Source: Maricaulis sp. (GTDB lineage Bacteria > Pseudomonadota > Alphaproteobacteria > Caulobacterales > Maricaulaceae). From it: DNA of 57,746 bases. The stretch spans positions 1-57,746 of the forward strand of contig JAEPND010000016.1 of the NCBI GenBank assembly GCA_017643585.1, given 5' to 3'. The position numbers were made by a program, and so were the translations under genes. This document shows positions 33,201 to 41,321 of this stretch, piece after piece (positions within the stretch are counted from its first letter, which is position 1; each line of letters begins with the position of its first letter). The notes below the pieces were generated by a model. That model worked only from the letters and a program-made list of their open reading frames with translations. It made no database searches and was not told where the DNA came from.

Positions 33201-33964
33201 TGCAGCTTGAACGCCCTTCGGTCATCGGTGTCCTCAATGCCCCGCTCGATGCGGGGGCGCCGGGGCGTTGGGACCGGGCGAACCGGGTGCAGCTGGATCT
33301 GGTCCGCGGGGCGGTGTCCAGCCAGTCAGAAACGGGCGTGCTGAATGGACAGAACAGGCTGGCGGTGGCACAGCCGGATGGCGACTGGGAGGTCCTGCAA
33401 TTCGCGCAGGCAAAGCTGGTCGCGCCCGACCGATATGAATTATCCGGGCTGTTGCGTGGCCAGGCCGGCTCAGCGGTGGCCCAGCGTGTCGAGGCCGGCG
33501 CAATGTGTGTCCTGCTCGAGGGTGGACTTGCCGAGCTGCCGCTCGACGCCGCCGACATCGGGCGCAGGCTGGATCTGCGAGCGCGGCAGGCGGGCGCTGA
33601 AACCATCGACGCCACCACGGTCTCCCTGACCCCGCGGCGGGGCGGGTTGCGGCCCTATTCGCCCGTGCATCTGCGATTTGACCGGGGCAGGCTGAGCTGG
33701 ATCCGGCGCACCCGCGTGGACGGGGATCGCTGGGACCTGCACCCGCTGCCGCTGGGCGAGCGGGCCGAGTTGTACCAGATTCGTGTATCGCGGGCCGGGC
33801 ATGAAGACTGGACGAGGCAGGTCGATCAAACGTCTATCACCTTGTCAGATCTCGACATTCTCGCGCCGTCAGTCGATGGAGACGAGACCTGCATGATCCA
33901 GGTGGTACAGCTTTCAGAGCGCGCAGGCACCAGCCTGCCGGCGCAGCTCGTCCTGACGCTGTGA
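30236..33964 (+). CDS. GTA g15 tail-tip megatron protein
   Basis: A 1242-residue tail-tip protein, close to the 1300 or so of the R. capsulatus 'megatron'. The N-terminus contains an MSXX-like baseplate part (SGAPMARIWGRYRLAGEVIWASR and GGRKTYGYTVSLAVGLCEG). The middle carries the GTA TIM-barrel-like domain (WFGTDLRCGLCEIRP, IDAVAIDWYPPLTDWREGE, KPIWITELGFPAVDKG). The C-terminal third is beta-rich and probably binds the recipient surface. AAAGGAGCTG precedes the ATG. It is the last gene of the cluster. Confidence 0.94.
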   Translation: MGQMVLRAGSGLARRVLPGLAQSAVTRAFAASRDAQGPRRESLDVQTSVSGAPMARIWGRYRLAGEVIWASRYREHEHSQGGKGGGRKTYGYTVSLAVGLCEGVIAGLGRVWANGEPVDLTTLDMRVHDGMPDQHPDPLIEAIEGADAPAFRDTAYVVLEDLDLEPFGGRIPSFAFEVLRPGSGDALERAVQGVNLIPGSGEFSLSTERVSRVLGPGHERAENRHSWTGQTDILASLDQLQRDLPHCRSVQVVLSWFGTDLRCGLCEIRPGVETRDKQTRPVTWSVAGQGRSQAHLVSRIEDRPAYGGTPDDAGVIALIRELRARGLRVTLYPFILMDIAADNGLPDPHGAAEQPAFPWRGRIVPDPASQTGIASQVAQFFGDARASDFSIQADQVSYSGPQDWRFNRFILHCAALAKAAGGVDGFLIGSEMVALTTAREGLAFPAVGHLIDLSVQVRAILGTGCRLSYAADWSEYAGITAGQGERLFHLDPLWAAPQIDAVAIDWYPPLTDWREGETHLDAALAAFLHDPDYLRSGMTGGEGYDWYYVDADARAAQQRTPITDLAHGEDWIWRIKDLANWWGNWHHDRPGGTRSTQPTAWVPQSKPIWITELGFPAVDKGSNQPNLFYDPKSSESAFPHFSTGARDDVLQRQALLAALRHWEEGAAEAPLSPVYGGPMVEPDWVHVWAYDARPFPDFPARGEVWSDGENWQRGHWLNGRVGAVPARDIITDICHEAGLDAVRTDGVLELVTGFALRGLASAREGLAPLLSVLGIDVWPRVDALYFVSAGMQGEALAVDELVVHKTAAEPVRTPAGSELAYRDASMAFVDDGHDYQPGWVWRSGAGEGRHRLALQGRMVMDEALALHLAEDRLVEANQRLDGLRLTLPPVAQGAQIGDVLIIQGERWQIGALDHQSTVQADLARPVGQSRAAHRVSIAGGGQELPEISAPVLAVLDRGEETLWVAAAARGDAPVTIETRPASGSWAVRLQLERPSVIGVLNAPLDAGAPGRWDRANRVQLDLVRGAVSSQSETGVLNGQNRLAVAQPDGDWEVLQFAQAKLVAPDRYELSGLLRGQAGSAVAQRVEAGAMCVLLEGGLAELPLDAADIGRRLDLRARQAGAETIDATTVSLTPRRGGLRPYSPVHLRFDRGRLSWIRRTRVDGDRWDLHPLPLGERAELYQIRVSRAGHEDWTRQVDQTSITLSDLDILAPSVDGDETCMIQVVQLSERAGTSLPAQLVLTL

Positions 33965-34034
33965 GCAGGCTTTGCGATCCGGCTCGAAGCCCCTTACATG
34001 CATAGGCAGGTAACAGTCGGACGAACGCTTTCGC

Positions 34035-34949
34035 ATGGAAGATCCGTACAAGATTCTCGGCGTGTCGAAGACCGCATCCCAGGATGAGATCCGCAAGGCT
34101 TATCGCAAGCTGGCCAAGGAGCTGCATCCCGATGCCAATCCGGGCGACAAGGCGGCTGAAGAGCGTTTCAAGAATGTCTCGGCGGCGTTCAACCTGCTGT
34201 CCGATGCGGAAAAGCGGGCCGAGTATGACGCCGCTGCCCGGGCCGGGTTCGGGCCCCAGTTTTCCGGCGGTGGCATGGGCGGAGCGCGTCAGCGTGGCCC
34301 GTTCAACTTCCGGCAGGGCCGCCAGGGCGGCCGGGGCTTTGATGATATCGGGGATATTTTCTCGGACCTGTTCACCGATTTCGGCGCGGCTGGTGCGGAA
34401 CAGGCCCAGCCCCGTCGCAAGGGCGAGGATATCCGTCAGAGCCTGAAGCTGGATTTCATGCAGGCGGCGGAAGGCGGCAAACACCGCGTTGTGCTGCCGG
34501 GTGGTCGTTCGGTGGATGTGGCCGTGCCGGCCGGTGCCAGCGAGGGACAGGTCCTGCGTCTGCGCGGCCAGGGTCATCCCTCGGCCAATGGCGGTGCGCC
34601 TGGCGATTCCCTGGTCGAGATTCGCATCCGCGAGCACAAGTATTTCTCGCGCGACGGCGATAATGTTCAGCTGGATTTGCCCATCACGCTTAAGGAAGCG
34701 GTCCTTGGCGCGAAGGTGCGGGTGCCCACGATTGATGGCGATGTGGATGTCCGTATCCCGCCCGGCTCGAACAGTGGTGGGTTGCTGCGCTTGCGTGGCA
34801 AGGGGTTTGCAAGTGCCAAAGGTGCGCGCGGCGATCAGATCATCCGGCTGATGATCGCCTTGCCAGAGCGTGACCAGGCCTTGCAGGACTTCCTGGAAAC
34901 CTGGAGCCCGGCCAACGGGCATGATCCGCGCAAGGGACTGAAGTCCTGA
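34035..34949 (+). CDS. DnaJ/CbpA-like co-chaperone
   Basis: A 304-residue type II Hsp40: a J domain (residues 1-68) with the HPD motif in KELHPDANPGDKAAEERF, a Gly/Phe-rich linker (FNFRQGRQGGRGFDDIGDIFSDLF), and two C-terminal peptide-binding domains (GRSVDVAVPAGASEGQVLRLRGQG, ITLKEAVLGAKVRVPTIDGDVDVRIPPGS). The Cys-rich zinc domain of DnaJ is absent. It should stimulate DnaK on selected clients. It lies 70 bp after g15 on the same strand, which is probably chance; no shared regulation is evident. Confidence 0.88.
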   Translation: MEDPYKILGVSKTASQDEIRKAYRKLAKELHPDANPGDKAAEERFKNVSAAFNLLSDAEKRAEYDAAARAGFGPQFSGGGMGGARQRGPFNFRQGRQGGRGFDDIGDIFSDLFTDFGAAGAEQAQPRRKGEDIRQSLKLDFMQAAEGGKHRVVLPGGRSVDVAVPAGASEGQVLRLRGQGHPSANGGAPGDSLVEIRIREHKYFSRDGDNVQLDLPITLKEAVLGAKVRVPTIDGDVDVRIPPGSNSGGLLRLRGKGFASAKGARGDQIIRLMIALPERDQALQDFLETWSPANGHDPRKGLKS

Positions 34950-34972
34950 GTGTGAAAAAGTGTTAGCATGTC

Positions 34973-34989
34973 GTTCAGGCCGCGTTCAG
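34973..34989 (+). promoter_or_regulatory. PhoP-box-like direct repeat GTTCAG-N5-GTTCAG
   Basis: GTTCAG at 34973-34978 and again at 34984-34989, separated by 5 bases, gives an 11-bp period as in PhoP-type binding sites. A -10-like TACAGT lies at 34999-35004. The resulting transcript would begin near 35010-35012, almost at the ATG of the PepSY gene (35014). No ribosome binding site is visible there. This suggests an autoregulated, near-leaderless operon. Confidence 0.6.
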
Positions 34990-35013
34990 CGGCGGTCCTA
35001 CAGTGTGTGTCGC

Positions 35014-35346
35014 ATGTTGAAAAAACTCGTAGTCATTATCGGCGTAGCCAGCTCGCTTCTCGCCCCCGTCGCGGTCTCCGCAGAGCCCTTCGGCATGAAA
35101 GTCTTCCAGTCGCGTGATCGGTACACGGCAGGGGAGGCACGGGATGCGCGTCGCCAGGGCGATGTCGTGCCGGCTCTTCGGGTGATCAGCCGGGTGCGGC
35201 AACGCTACCCTCGGGCCAACGTTCTCGACGCTGAGCTCGAGCGCGGCGCAAATCCGCGTTACATCGTCAAGATCCTCACCGAAGACGGTCGTCGAATTGA
35301 CGTTGTGGCGGATGCGCGGACTGGCGCTATACTGTTCGAACGCTAA
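35014..35346 (+). CDS. Exported PepSY-domain protein, first gene of a PhoPQ-type operon
   Basis: A 110-residue protein with a signal peptide (MLKKLVVIIGVASSLLAPVAVSAE) and one PepSY-like domain, ending ARYPRAN-like VLDAELERG...YIVKILTEDGRRIDVVADARTGAIL. PepSY domains often act as periplasmic inhibitors or modulators. In Sinorhizobium the small periplasmic FeuN restrains the FeuPQ system encoded beside it. This gene precedes a PhoP/FeuP-like regulator by 9 bp and probably has a similar role. The ATG was chosen because it begins the signal peptide. Confidence 0.75.
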   Translation: MLKKLVVIIGVASSLLAPVAVSAEPFGMKVFQSRDRYTAGEARDARRQGDVVPALRVISRVRQRYPRANVLDAELERGANPRYIVKILTEDGRRIDVVADARTGAILFER

Positions 35347-35355
35347 GAGGGAATC

Positions 35356-36033
35356 ATGCGCGCATTAGTCGTAGAAGATGATCCGGATCTGAACCGCCAA
35401 CTCGGTCGAGCGCTGGAAGACGCAGGTTATGCCGTCGACAGCGCCCTGGATGGCGAAGATGGGCATTTCCTTGGGGATACAGAGCCTTATGATGTTGTCG
35501 TCCTGGATCTGGGTTTGCCCAAGCTGGACGGTGTCACGGTTCTTGAGCGCTGGCGCAGTGATGGCCGCGATTTCCCGGTGCTCATCCTGACTGCGCGTGA
35601 TCGCTGGAGTGAAAAGGTCGCCGGCTTTGACGCCGGGGCCGATGATTACCTGACCAAGCCCTTCCATACCGAGGAATTGCTGGCACGTTTGCGGGCCCTG
35701 ACCCGTCGCGCGGCCGGTCACACCTCCTCGACGATCGAGTGTGGTGATCTGAGCATTGATACGCGCGGCGCGCGGGTTTTCATCGAAGGTGCACCGGTCA
35801 AGGTGACGTCGCACGAATTCCGCATGCTCAGCTATCTCGCCCATCACCAGGACCGTGTGATTTCCCGCACCGAGCTGGTCGAGCATATCTATGACCAGGA
35901 TTTTGACCGCGACAGCAACACCATCGAGGTGTTTGTCGGTCGCCTGCGCAAGAAGATCGGTCCCGACCGTATCGAGACTGTGCGAGGTCTGGGATATCGC
36001 CTGGTCGATCCGGTGGCTCGACCGGTCTCGTGA
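35356..36033 (+). CDS. OmpR-family response regulator (PhoP/FeuP-like)
   Basis: A 225-residue two-domain regulator: a receiver domain (1-115) with phosphoacceptor Asp51 in VVVLDLGLPKLDG and the conserved Lys in DYLTKPFHTEELLARL, then a winged-helix DNA-binding domain (130-220; VKVTSHEFRMLSYLAHHQDRVISRTELVEHIYDQ, RLRKKIGPDRIETVRGLGYRL). It resembles PhoP and FeuP. It probably binds the GTTCAG repeat upstream of the operon. It follows the PepSY gene, and its stop overlaps the kinase start by 4 bp. Confidence 0.92.
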   Translation: MRALVVEDDPDLNRQLGRALEDAGYAVDSALDGEDGHFLGDTEPYDVVVLDLGLPKLDGVTVLERWRSDGRDFPVLILTARDRWSEKVAGFDAGADDYLTKPFHTEELLARLRALTRRAAGHTSSTIECGDLSIDTRGARVFIEGAPVKVTSHEFRMLSYLAHHQDRVISRTELVEHIYDQDFDRDSNTIEVFVGRLRKKIGPDRIETVRGLGYRLVDPVARPVS

Positions 36034-37409
36034 CGTTACCGAGGTCGCTAGCCTTTCGCCTGTTTGCAGGCGCGGCGGCCTGGGCATTCGTCCTGTTGCT
36101 GGTGGGCGCCATCGCGCTGACCACGCTCTACCAACGCTCTGTCATCCGCACCCTGGACGGCCGCCTGACCAGTGTCGTCGGTGCCCTGGTGGCCGCGGCC
36201 GAAACAGACCCGGCAGGGGATGTCGTGCTGGCGCGCCGTCCGTCCGACCCGGAGTATGCGCGTGTCTTTTCAGGGCGCTATTGGGAAGTTCTCGATGTCG
36301 CCGAGGATGGCAATACCCGCATTCTCATCGTCTCGCGCTCGATGTGGGATGAGCAGCTGGCCGCCCCCTATGACCTGATCGAGCGCGCCATGGCGCAGCC
36401 CGGTGCGATACTCACCGCCCAGTCCAAGGGGCCGGATCGCGAACCGCTGCGGATTGTTGCCCAGGCTGTGCGTCTACAGAACCGGAGCAATCTGACCCTG
36501 ATGCTGGCGGCAGAGGATCGCAGCCCAGCCGACCGGGAAGTCCGGAATTTCGCCATCACATCCGGCCTGATGTTCCTGGGTTTCGCCACCGCGATTGCGG
36601 CGGGCGTCTTTCTGCAAGTGCGTATCGGTCTGGAGCCTGTCCTGCGCATGCGCCACTCCGTGGCCGAGGTGAGGGAGGGCGAGGCCGAGCGTGTGGATGG
36701 CGAGTTTCCCGTTGAATTGCAGCCCCTTGCCGATGAATTGAACGCCACGCTGGATCATTCCCGTGAACTGGTGGAGCGATCACGAACGCATGTGGGCAAT
36801 CTGGCCCACGCGCTGAAAACGCCGGTTGCGGTGCTGACCAATGAGGCCCGAAGCCGCGACGGGGATTTTGCCGATCTTGTCGGCAAGCAGACCGAGATCA
36901 TGTCCAAGCAGGTCGATCATCATCTGCGACGCGCACGGGCCGCAGCTCATGCCAAGGCCGTGGGGGCACGGACCGAGACCGGTTCGGTTCTGGCAGACCT
37001 GGCCCGCACTCTGGGCAAGATCTATGGCCGCCAAGGCATTGAGGTGCATGCCGAAATCGAACCGGGCCTGGTCTTCCGGGGTGAGCGCCAGGATCTGGAG
37101 GAGATGGTTGGCAATCTTATGGACAATGCCTGCAAGTGGGCGCAGAGCGACGTCAAGGTCAGCTCGCGTCGAGCCGGTGAGCGGGAGCTGGAGATCCGCA
37201 TCGAGGACAATGGGCCGGGCCTGACAGATGAGCAGGCGAAGGCTGCTCTCAAACGGGGCGTTCGCCTGGACGAAAAAGCTCCGGGTTCCGGCCTTGGCCT
37301 GTCCATCGTCACCGATCTGGCAAGAGCCTATGAAGGTGAAGTGGAGTTTTCCCGCTCGGAGATGGGCGGGCTTTTGGCAAGTGTAAAACTTCCGGCAACT
37401 TCTCGATAA
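36030..37409 (+). CDS. Membrane sensor histidine kinase (PhoQ/FeuQ-like)
   Basis: A 459-residue inner-membrane kinase with two membrane segments (LFAGAAAWAFVLLLVGAIALTTLY and the second near residue 175, SGLMFLGFATAIAAGVFLQVRIG) enclosing a periplasmic sensor of about 135 residues. A HAMP-like stretch follows. The phosphoacceptor is His260 in the PhoQ-type motif NLAHALKTPVAVLTNE. The ATPase motifs are NLMDNACKWAQ, EDNGPGL and GSGLGLSI. It starts at a GTG overlapping the regulator stop. With the PepSY protein it likely monitors the envelope. Confidence 0.9.
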   Translation: MTLPRSLAFRLFAGAAAWAFVLLLVGAIALTTLYQRSVIRTLDGRLTSVVGALVAAAETDPAGDVVLARRPSDPEYARVFSGRYWEVLDVAEDGNTRILIVSRSMWDEQLAAPYDLIERAMAQPGAILTAQSKGPDREPLRIVAQAVRLQNRSNLTLMLAAEDRSPADREVRNFAITSGLMFLGFATAIAAGVFLQVRIGLEPVLRMRHSVAEVREGEAERVDGEFPVELQPLADELNATLDHSRELVERSRTHVGNLAHALKTPVAVLTNEARSRDGDFADLVGKQTEIMSKQVDHHLRRARAAAHAKAVGARTETGSVLADLARTLGKIYGRQGIEVHAEIEPGLVFRGERQDLEEMVGNLMDNACKWAQSDVKVSSRRAGERELEIRIEDNGPGLTDEQAKAALKRGVRLDEKAPGSGLGLSIVTDLARAYEGEVEFSRSEMGGLLASVKLPATSR

Positions 37410-37468
37410 ATCTAAATTAACTGTACTTCGGCAAGACTGGGGTCAGATTCGAAGTGGTTTGACTTTTA

Positions 37469-38833
37469 ATGGCCCGTCTTACGCCTAACCAGAAAGCAAA
37501 ACTCGAGGCGCTCTGGCGCAGTATGCCTGTGCATATGCGCTCGGCACTGGTTGCGTCTGCGAATGCGTCAGCAAGCCAGGACGAGGCTTCCCAGCGGCTG
37601 GTCGAAGTCTTCAAGGAATTGCAGGAAGCCGTGCAGGAGCCGGCCGGCGACCTCGCCAAGGCCTATCTGCTTGCGCCGCTCAAGCCGCTGATCGGTGACC
37701 CCGAGACAGTTCAGCCCTCGCGCGCGCGGTTCAGCCCCGATCAGATTAGTAAATTGTGGGGGTGGCTCGGCCGCCACCTGGCAAAACAGACGGTCGAGAC
37801 CGCCAAGAAGTGCAAGAAACCACCCACTGAAGATATCTGGTACGAGTTCCGGGCCCAACTTGGTGATGCCCTGCAAGAGGGCATTGAGAAAGCTGAGCGT
37901 GTGCCCAAGGACATGACCGCGCTGGCCAAGCGCTTTGGCGGGGGTGACGCGGCGGACATGCTTCGCGATGCCGTGGTCCTGTTGCGCAATGCCAAGGCCG
38001 TCGATGCCTGTATGAGCCTGGTTCCGGCGCGGGTGTATGATCTGGATGATGATCTCACCCATCGCATCAAGGAAATGCACGAACAGCTGATGGAGGAAGC
38101 GCCGGACGGTGCCGTCTGGATGCTGCTTCTGACCATGGGCCGTCTGGAACAGCCCTGGGAAATTTTCCGCGTCATCGAGCGGATCGGCAAGCGTGGCGAT
38201 GACCTGGTGGTCTCCAAGACCGAGCTGGCTGCCGTTGGCGATGCGGTCCTGGCTGATACCGGCTTCTTCGCCACCAAGCTGAAATCTCCGCCCGCCAATC
38301 TGGAAGAGGCGAAGAAGACCTATGAACGTTATGATCGCTTCGTGGCGTATTCCACCGGCATGACCAAGGAATTCGGCATTCGCAAGGCTGGCCGCTGGGG
38401 CCAGGCCCTGTTCAGCCTGCGCGCTGAAGCCTCGACCAATACCGAAAAGATATTCGAGAAAGTCCCGCTGGCGCTGGATAGCGGGCTTCCTGAACCGCGT
38501 CGTGGCAAGAGCGGCCGGATCATTCCCGCGCAATTGCCCCCGGAAGCGCACGTTGACCGCGCCGAAGGTCTGATCTTCTTCCTGGCCAAGGCCCGCGAGC
38601 ATGCCAATGCGGCCGCTGTCGCCAGTACCCAGAAACGGATCGCCGATGCCTCGATCAAACGGCTCCAGGATGCGGGTGAGTTGCTCGTTGACCTGGTCGC
38701 CAGCAGCGAGGGTCAGAACCGCAATGTTGCCCAGGAAGGCCTGTTGATCACGGCACGCTTGCTGGAAGCCGCAGAAGCCGATGAGGTGGCAGCAACTCTG
38801 CGTCGCCGTGGCAATGCCGCGGCTGCGGCCTGA
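37469..38833 (+). CDS. Conserved hypothetical helical protein
   Basis: A 454-residue, entirely helical, cytosolic protein with no signal peptide or membrane span. I do not recognise a domain. Charged helices (LVEVFKELQEAVQEPAGDLAKAY, KDMTALAKRFGGGDAADMLRDAV) suggest a repeat-type scaffold. A conserved-looking central block reads VWMLLLTMGRLEQPWEIFRVIERIGKR. The C-terminus is Ala-rich. It is separated from the kinase by 59 bp and may be a separate transcript. I believe similar proteins occur in other Alphaproteobacteria, but this rests on memory only. Confidence 0.6.
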   Translation: MARLTPNQKAKLEALWRSMPVHMRSALVASANASASQDEASQRLVEVFKELQEAVQEPAGDLAKAYLLAPLKPLIGDPETVQPSRARFSPDQISKLWGWLGRHLAKQTVETAKKCKKPPTEDIWYEFRAQLGDALQEGIEKAERVPKDMTALAKRFGGGDAADMLRDAVVLLRNAKAVDACMSLVPARVYDLDDDLTHRIKEMHEQLMEEAPDGAVWMLLLTMGRLEQPWEIFRVIERIGKRGDDLVVSKTELAAVGDAVLADTGFFATKLKSPPANLEEAKKTYERYDRFVAYSTGMTKEFGIRKAGRWGQALFSLRAEASTNTEKIFEKVPLALDSGLPEPRRGKSGRIIPAQLPPEAHVDRAEGLIFFLAKAREHANAAAVASTQKRIADASIKRLQDAGELLVDLVASSEGQNRNVAQEGLLITARLLEAAEADEVAATLRRRGNAAAAA

Positions 38834-38886
38834 TGCGGCGATAAGGCCGCTTGCCGCAACGGGCATTGCTGACTAAGTCCTGTGCC

Positions 38887-39555
38887 ATGAGCACGACCCC
38901 GGATCCTGTAACAGCCCTGGAAACCCGCGCCCAGCTGGGTAATCGGCTGAGTTCGCCGAGCGCCGAACGCAATAAGGGTGTGATCGCCGATGTGCTGGAG
39001 GCGCATCTGGTCGAAGGTGCGCGCGTGCTGGAAATTGGTTCGGGCACAGGTCAGCACGGCTTTGAACTGACCTGCCGCCGCTCGGATGTGAGATGGCAGC
39101 CCAGCGATCCCGATGCCGCGTCCCGTCGCAGTCAGAACGCCTGGGCTCTGGAGGCGGACGGCCGTATCCTGCCGTCGCTGGCGCTTGACCTGCTGCAAGA
39201 TGATTGGGCGCGGGGCCTGGGGCCGTTTGATGCGCTGGTCTGTATGAATGTCATCCACATATCGCCCTGGACGGTGTGCCAGCAGATCGCCCTGCGGGCG
39301 CGGGAGCTGATCACCCCGTCCGGCTTGCTCTTCCTCTATGGGCCATTCAAGGAGGCGGAGCACACAGCACCGTCCAATCTGGACTTTGATCGCTCCCTGC
39401 AGTCGCGCAATCCCAGCTGGGGTGTGCGGGACCTCGATCGTGTCATCGCCGAAATGCAATCTGGCGGGCTGAACCTGGATCGCCGGATCCAGATGCCGGC
39501 CAATAATCTGTCCCTTCTTTTCAAGTTCGCCGGAGACGACCATGCGTCATCGTAA
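38887..39555 (+). CDS. DUF938 SAM-dependent methyltransferase
   Basis: A 222-residue DUF938 protein with a class I methyltransferase fold. The opening SPSAERNKGVIADVL, motif I EIGSGTGQHGFEL, and MNVIHISPWTVCQQI and FLYGPFKE are typical. The substrate is not known. ATG 38887 matches the usual start. Its last 14 bp overlap ccmE, so the two are co-transcribed. Confidence 0.88.
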   Translation: MSTTPDPVTALETRAQLGNRLSSPSAERNKGVIADVLEAHLVEGARVLEIGSGTGQHGFELTCRRSDVRWQPSDPDAASRRSQNAWALEADGRILPSLALDLLQDDWARGLGPFDALVCMNVIHISPWTVCQQIALRARELITPSGLLFLYGPFKEAEHTAPSNLDFDRSLQSRNPSWGVRDLDRVIAEMQSGGLNLDRRIQMPANNLSLLFKFAGDDHASS

Positions 39556-40000
39556 TCGCCGCCTTGCCACCATCGCCGTTGCCGGTGCCGTCCTTGTGGG
39601 CGCTATCGCCCTGGCCATGTTCGCGATGAAGGATGCGCTGATCTATTTCTATTCTCCGACCGAGATCGCGGAGGAAGGCGTGGACATCGGCGAGCGTATC
39701 CGTGTGGGCGGTCTCGTGGTCGAGGGATCAATACAGCCGGGCGAAGGCCAGTATGTGGCCTTCCGCGTTACCGACACGGCGCATGATATCCTGATCGAGT
39801 ATGACGGTATTCTGCCGGACCTGTTCCGCGAGGGGCAGGGCGTTGTCGTGGAAGGCGCCTTCCAGACCGCGGATGTCTTTTCAGCGGAAACCGTGCTGGC
39901 CAAGCATGACGAGACCTACATGCCCCCCGAAGTTGCTGAAGCGCTGCAGGAAAGTGGTGTTTGGCAGGGCGAGGGTGACAATGGCGAGAGCGAGTACTGA
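39542..40000 (+). CDS. ccmE: Cytochrome c maturation heme chaperone
   Basis: A 152-residue CcmE: one N-terminal membrane anchor (LATIAVAGAVLVGAIALAMFAM) and a periplasmic beta-barrel. The heme-binding motif is LAKHDETYMPPE with His122 covalently attached to heme and Tyr126 as ligand. CcmE receives heme from CcmC and hands it to the CcmF/H ligase. No other ccm gene is in the window, so it is split from the main locus. It overlaps DUF938 by 14 bp. Confidence 0.95.
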   Translation: MRHRNRRLATIAVAGAVLVGAIALAMFAMKDALIYFYSPTEIAEEGVDIGERIRVGGLVVEGSIQPGEGQYVAFRVTDTAHDILIEYDGILPDLFREGQGVVVEGAFQTADVFSAETVLAKHDETYMPPEVAEALQESGVWQGEGDNGESEY

Positions 40001-40076
40001 CGTTTTTGTCAGCGTAGTTGAGTTGTGATCAGCGCCATGAATACTAGCTCTCTGGTAGACTGCCAGGGAGTTCGCA

Positions 40077-41297
40077 ATGGCCAGAACTGAACGCGTAGAG
40101 TTTACCGGATCACAGGGCGACAGGCTTGCTGCCCGCATGGAATGGCCAGCGGGAACACCGCGCGCCTATGCAGTGTTCGCGCACTGCTTCTCCTGCTCCA
40201 AGGACATCTTTGCGGCGAACCGCATCGCCCGGCAGCTTGCTGCGCACGGCTATGCCGTTCTGCGCTTTGACTTTACCGGGCTGGGGCATTCGGAAGGCGA
40301 TTTCGCCAACACCAATTTTTCATCGAATGTGGAAGACCTGCTCGCCGCAGCACGCTTCGTGGAAAGCGAATATGCGCCGCCTGACCTGTTGATCGGTCAC
40401 AGCCTGGGCGGTGCCGCAGTGATTGCCGCAGCCAGCGCCCTGCCGGGGATACGGGCCGTCGCCACCCTGGGCGCCCCGTCTGATGCGGCGCATGTCGCGC
40501 ACCAGTTCGGCGATTCTATCGACAAGATCGAAGACGAGGGCATTGCCGAGGTATCGCTGGGTGGTCGTCCGTTCACGATCAAGCGCCAATTCCTCGAGGA
40601 TATACAGGGGCATACGCTGGAAGACACGCTGGCGAACCTGCGCAAGCCGCTGCTGATCGCGCATTCTCCCACGGATGCGACGGTCGGCATTGACAACGCC
40701 TCGCGTCTGTTTCTCGCAGCAAAACACCCCAAGAGTTTTGTCAGCCTGGATGGGGCGGATCACCTGCTCACGCGGGAGGAGGATGCGGTCTTCGCAGCGG
40801 ATATTATTGCCAGCTGGGCCCAGAAATACGTTGATGCGCCTCGCCGTCGTCCGGCGCCCAAGGCCAAGCCCGGTGTCGTGATTGTTTCGGAAACGGGGGC
40901 TGGCAAGTATGAAAACTGGATCGTTGCCAACGGCCATGTCTCCCTGGCTGGTGAGCCTCCCAGCGTCGGCGGCACGGGCAATGGTCCCACACCCTATGAC
41001 TTGCTGAGTGCGTCGCTGGGGGCCTGCACATCCATGACCTTGCGCATGTATGCGGACCGCAAGGCCTGGCCGATCGATGACATTCTTGTCGAGGTCACCC
41101 ACGCCAAGGACCATGCCGCCGATTGCGAGGCCTGTGTCGAGGGTCAGGATGTGAAGGTTGATATTTTCGAGCGCACCATTCGCGTGAAGGGCGCGCTGGA
41201 TGAGGAGCAACGCGGTCGCTTGCTCGAAATCGCTGACAAATGCCCCGTTCACAAGAGCTTGCACAGCCCTGTGGTCGTGCGGACCCGGCTGGCCTGA
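40077..41297 (+). CDS. Fused alpha/beta hydrolase and OsmC-type peroxidase
   Basis: A 406-residue two-domain protein. Residues 1-250 are an alpha/beta hydrolase with nucleophile Ser109 in LIGHSLGGAAVI, the Asp and His in the usual later positions (DGADHLL). Residues 275-405 are OsmC/Ohr-like, with the peroxidatic Cys317 in SLGACTSMTLRMYADRK and the resolving Cys in DKCPVHKSL. OsmC proteins reduce organic hydroperoxides. The fusion is known in Alphaproteobacteria; its hydrolase substrate is unknown. A hairpin lies in the 76-bp gap before it. Confidence 0.9.
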   Translation: MARTERVEFTGSQGDRLAARMEWPAGTPRAYAVFAHCFSCSKDIFAANRIARQLAAHGYAVLRFDFTGLGHSEGDFANTNFSSNVEDLLAAARFVESEYAPPDLLIGHSLGGAAVIAAASALPGIRAVATLGAPSDAAHVAHQFGDSIDKIEDEGIAEVSLGGRPFTIKRQFLEDIQGHTLEDTLANLRKPLLIAHSPTDATVGIDNASRLFLAAKHPKSFVSLDGADHLLTREEDAVFAADIIASWAQKYVDAPRRRPAPKAKPGVVIVSETGAGKYENWIVANGHVSLAGEPPSVGGTGNGPTPYDLLSASLGACTSMTLRMYADRKAWPIDDILVEVTHAKDHAADCEACVEGQDVKVDIFERTIRVKGALDEEQRGRLLEIADKCPVHKSLHSPVVVRTRLA

Positions 41298-41321
41298 CCG
41301 GCCTTACCGGAAAATTACGGT

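Larger units (their letters stand above)
21194..33964 (+). mobile_element. Rhodobacter-type gene transfer agent (GTA) structural cluster
   Basis: A run of 15 plus-strand genes matching the gene order of the R. capsulatus GTA: g1, g2, g3, g3.5, g4, g5, g6, g8, g9, g10, g10.1, g11, g12, g13, g14, g15, with g7 missing. Most neighbours overlap or abut, indicating one operon. There is no integrase, excision, replication or lysis gene and no attachment site, which fits a domesticated GTA rather than a prophage. One extra gene on the minus strand interrupts the order between g5 and g6. Confidence 0.93.

Noticed and set aside
21194-33964. Active prophage
   Set aside because: No integrase, repressor, replication or lysis genes, no attachment site; gene order is that of the R. 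capsulatus GTA.
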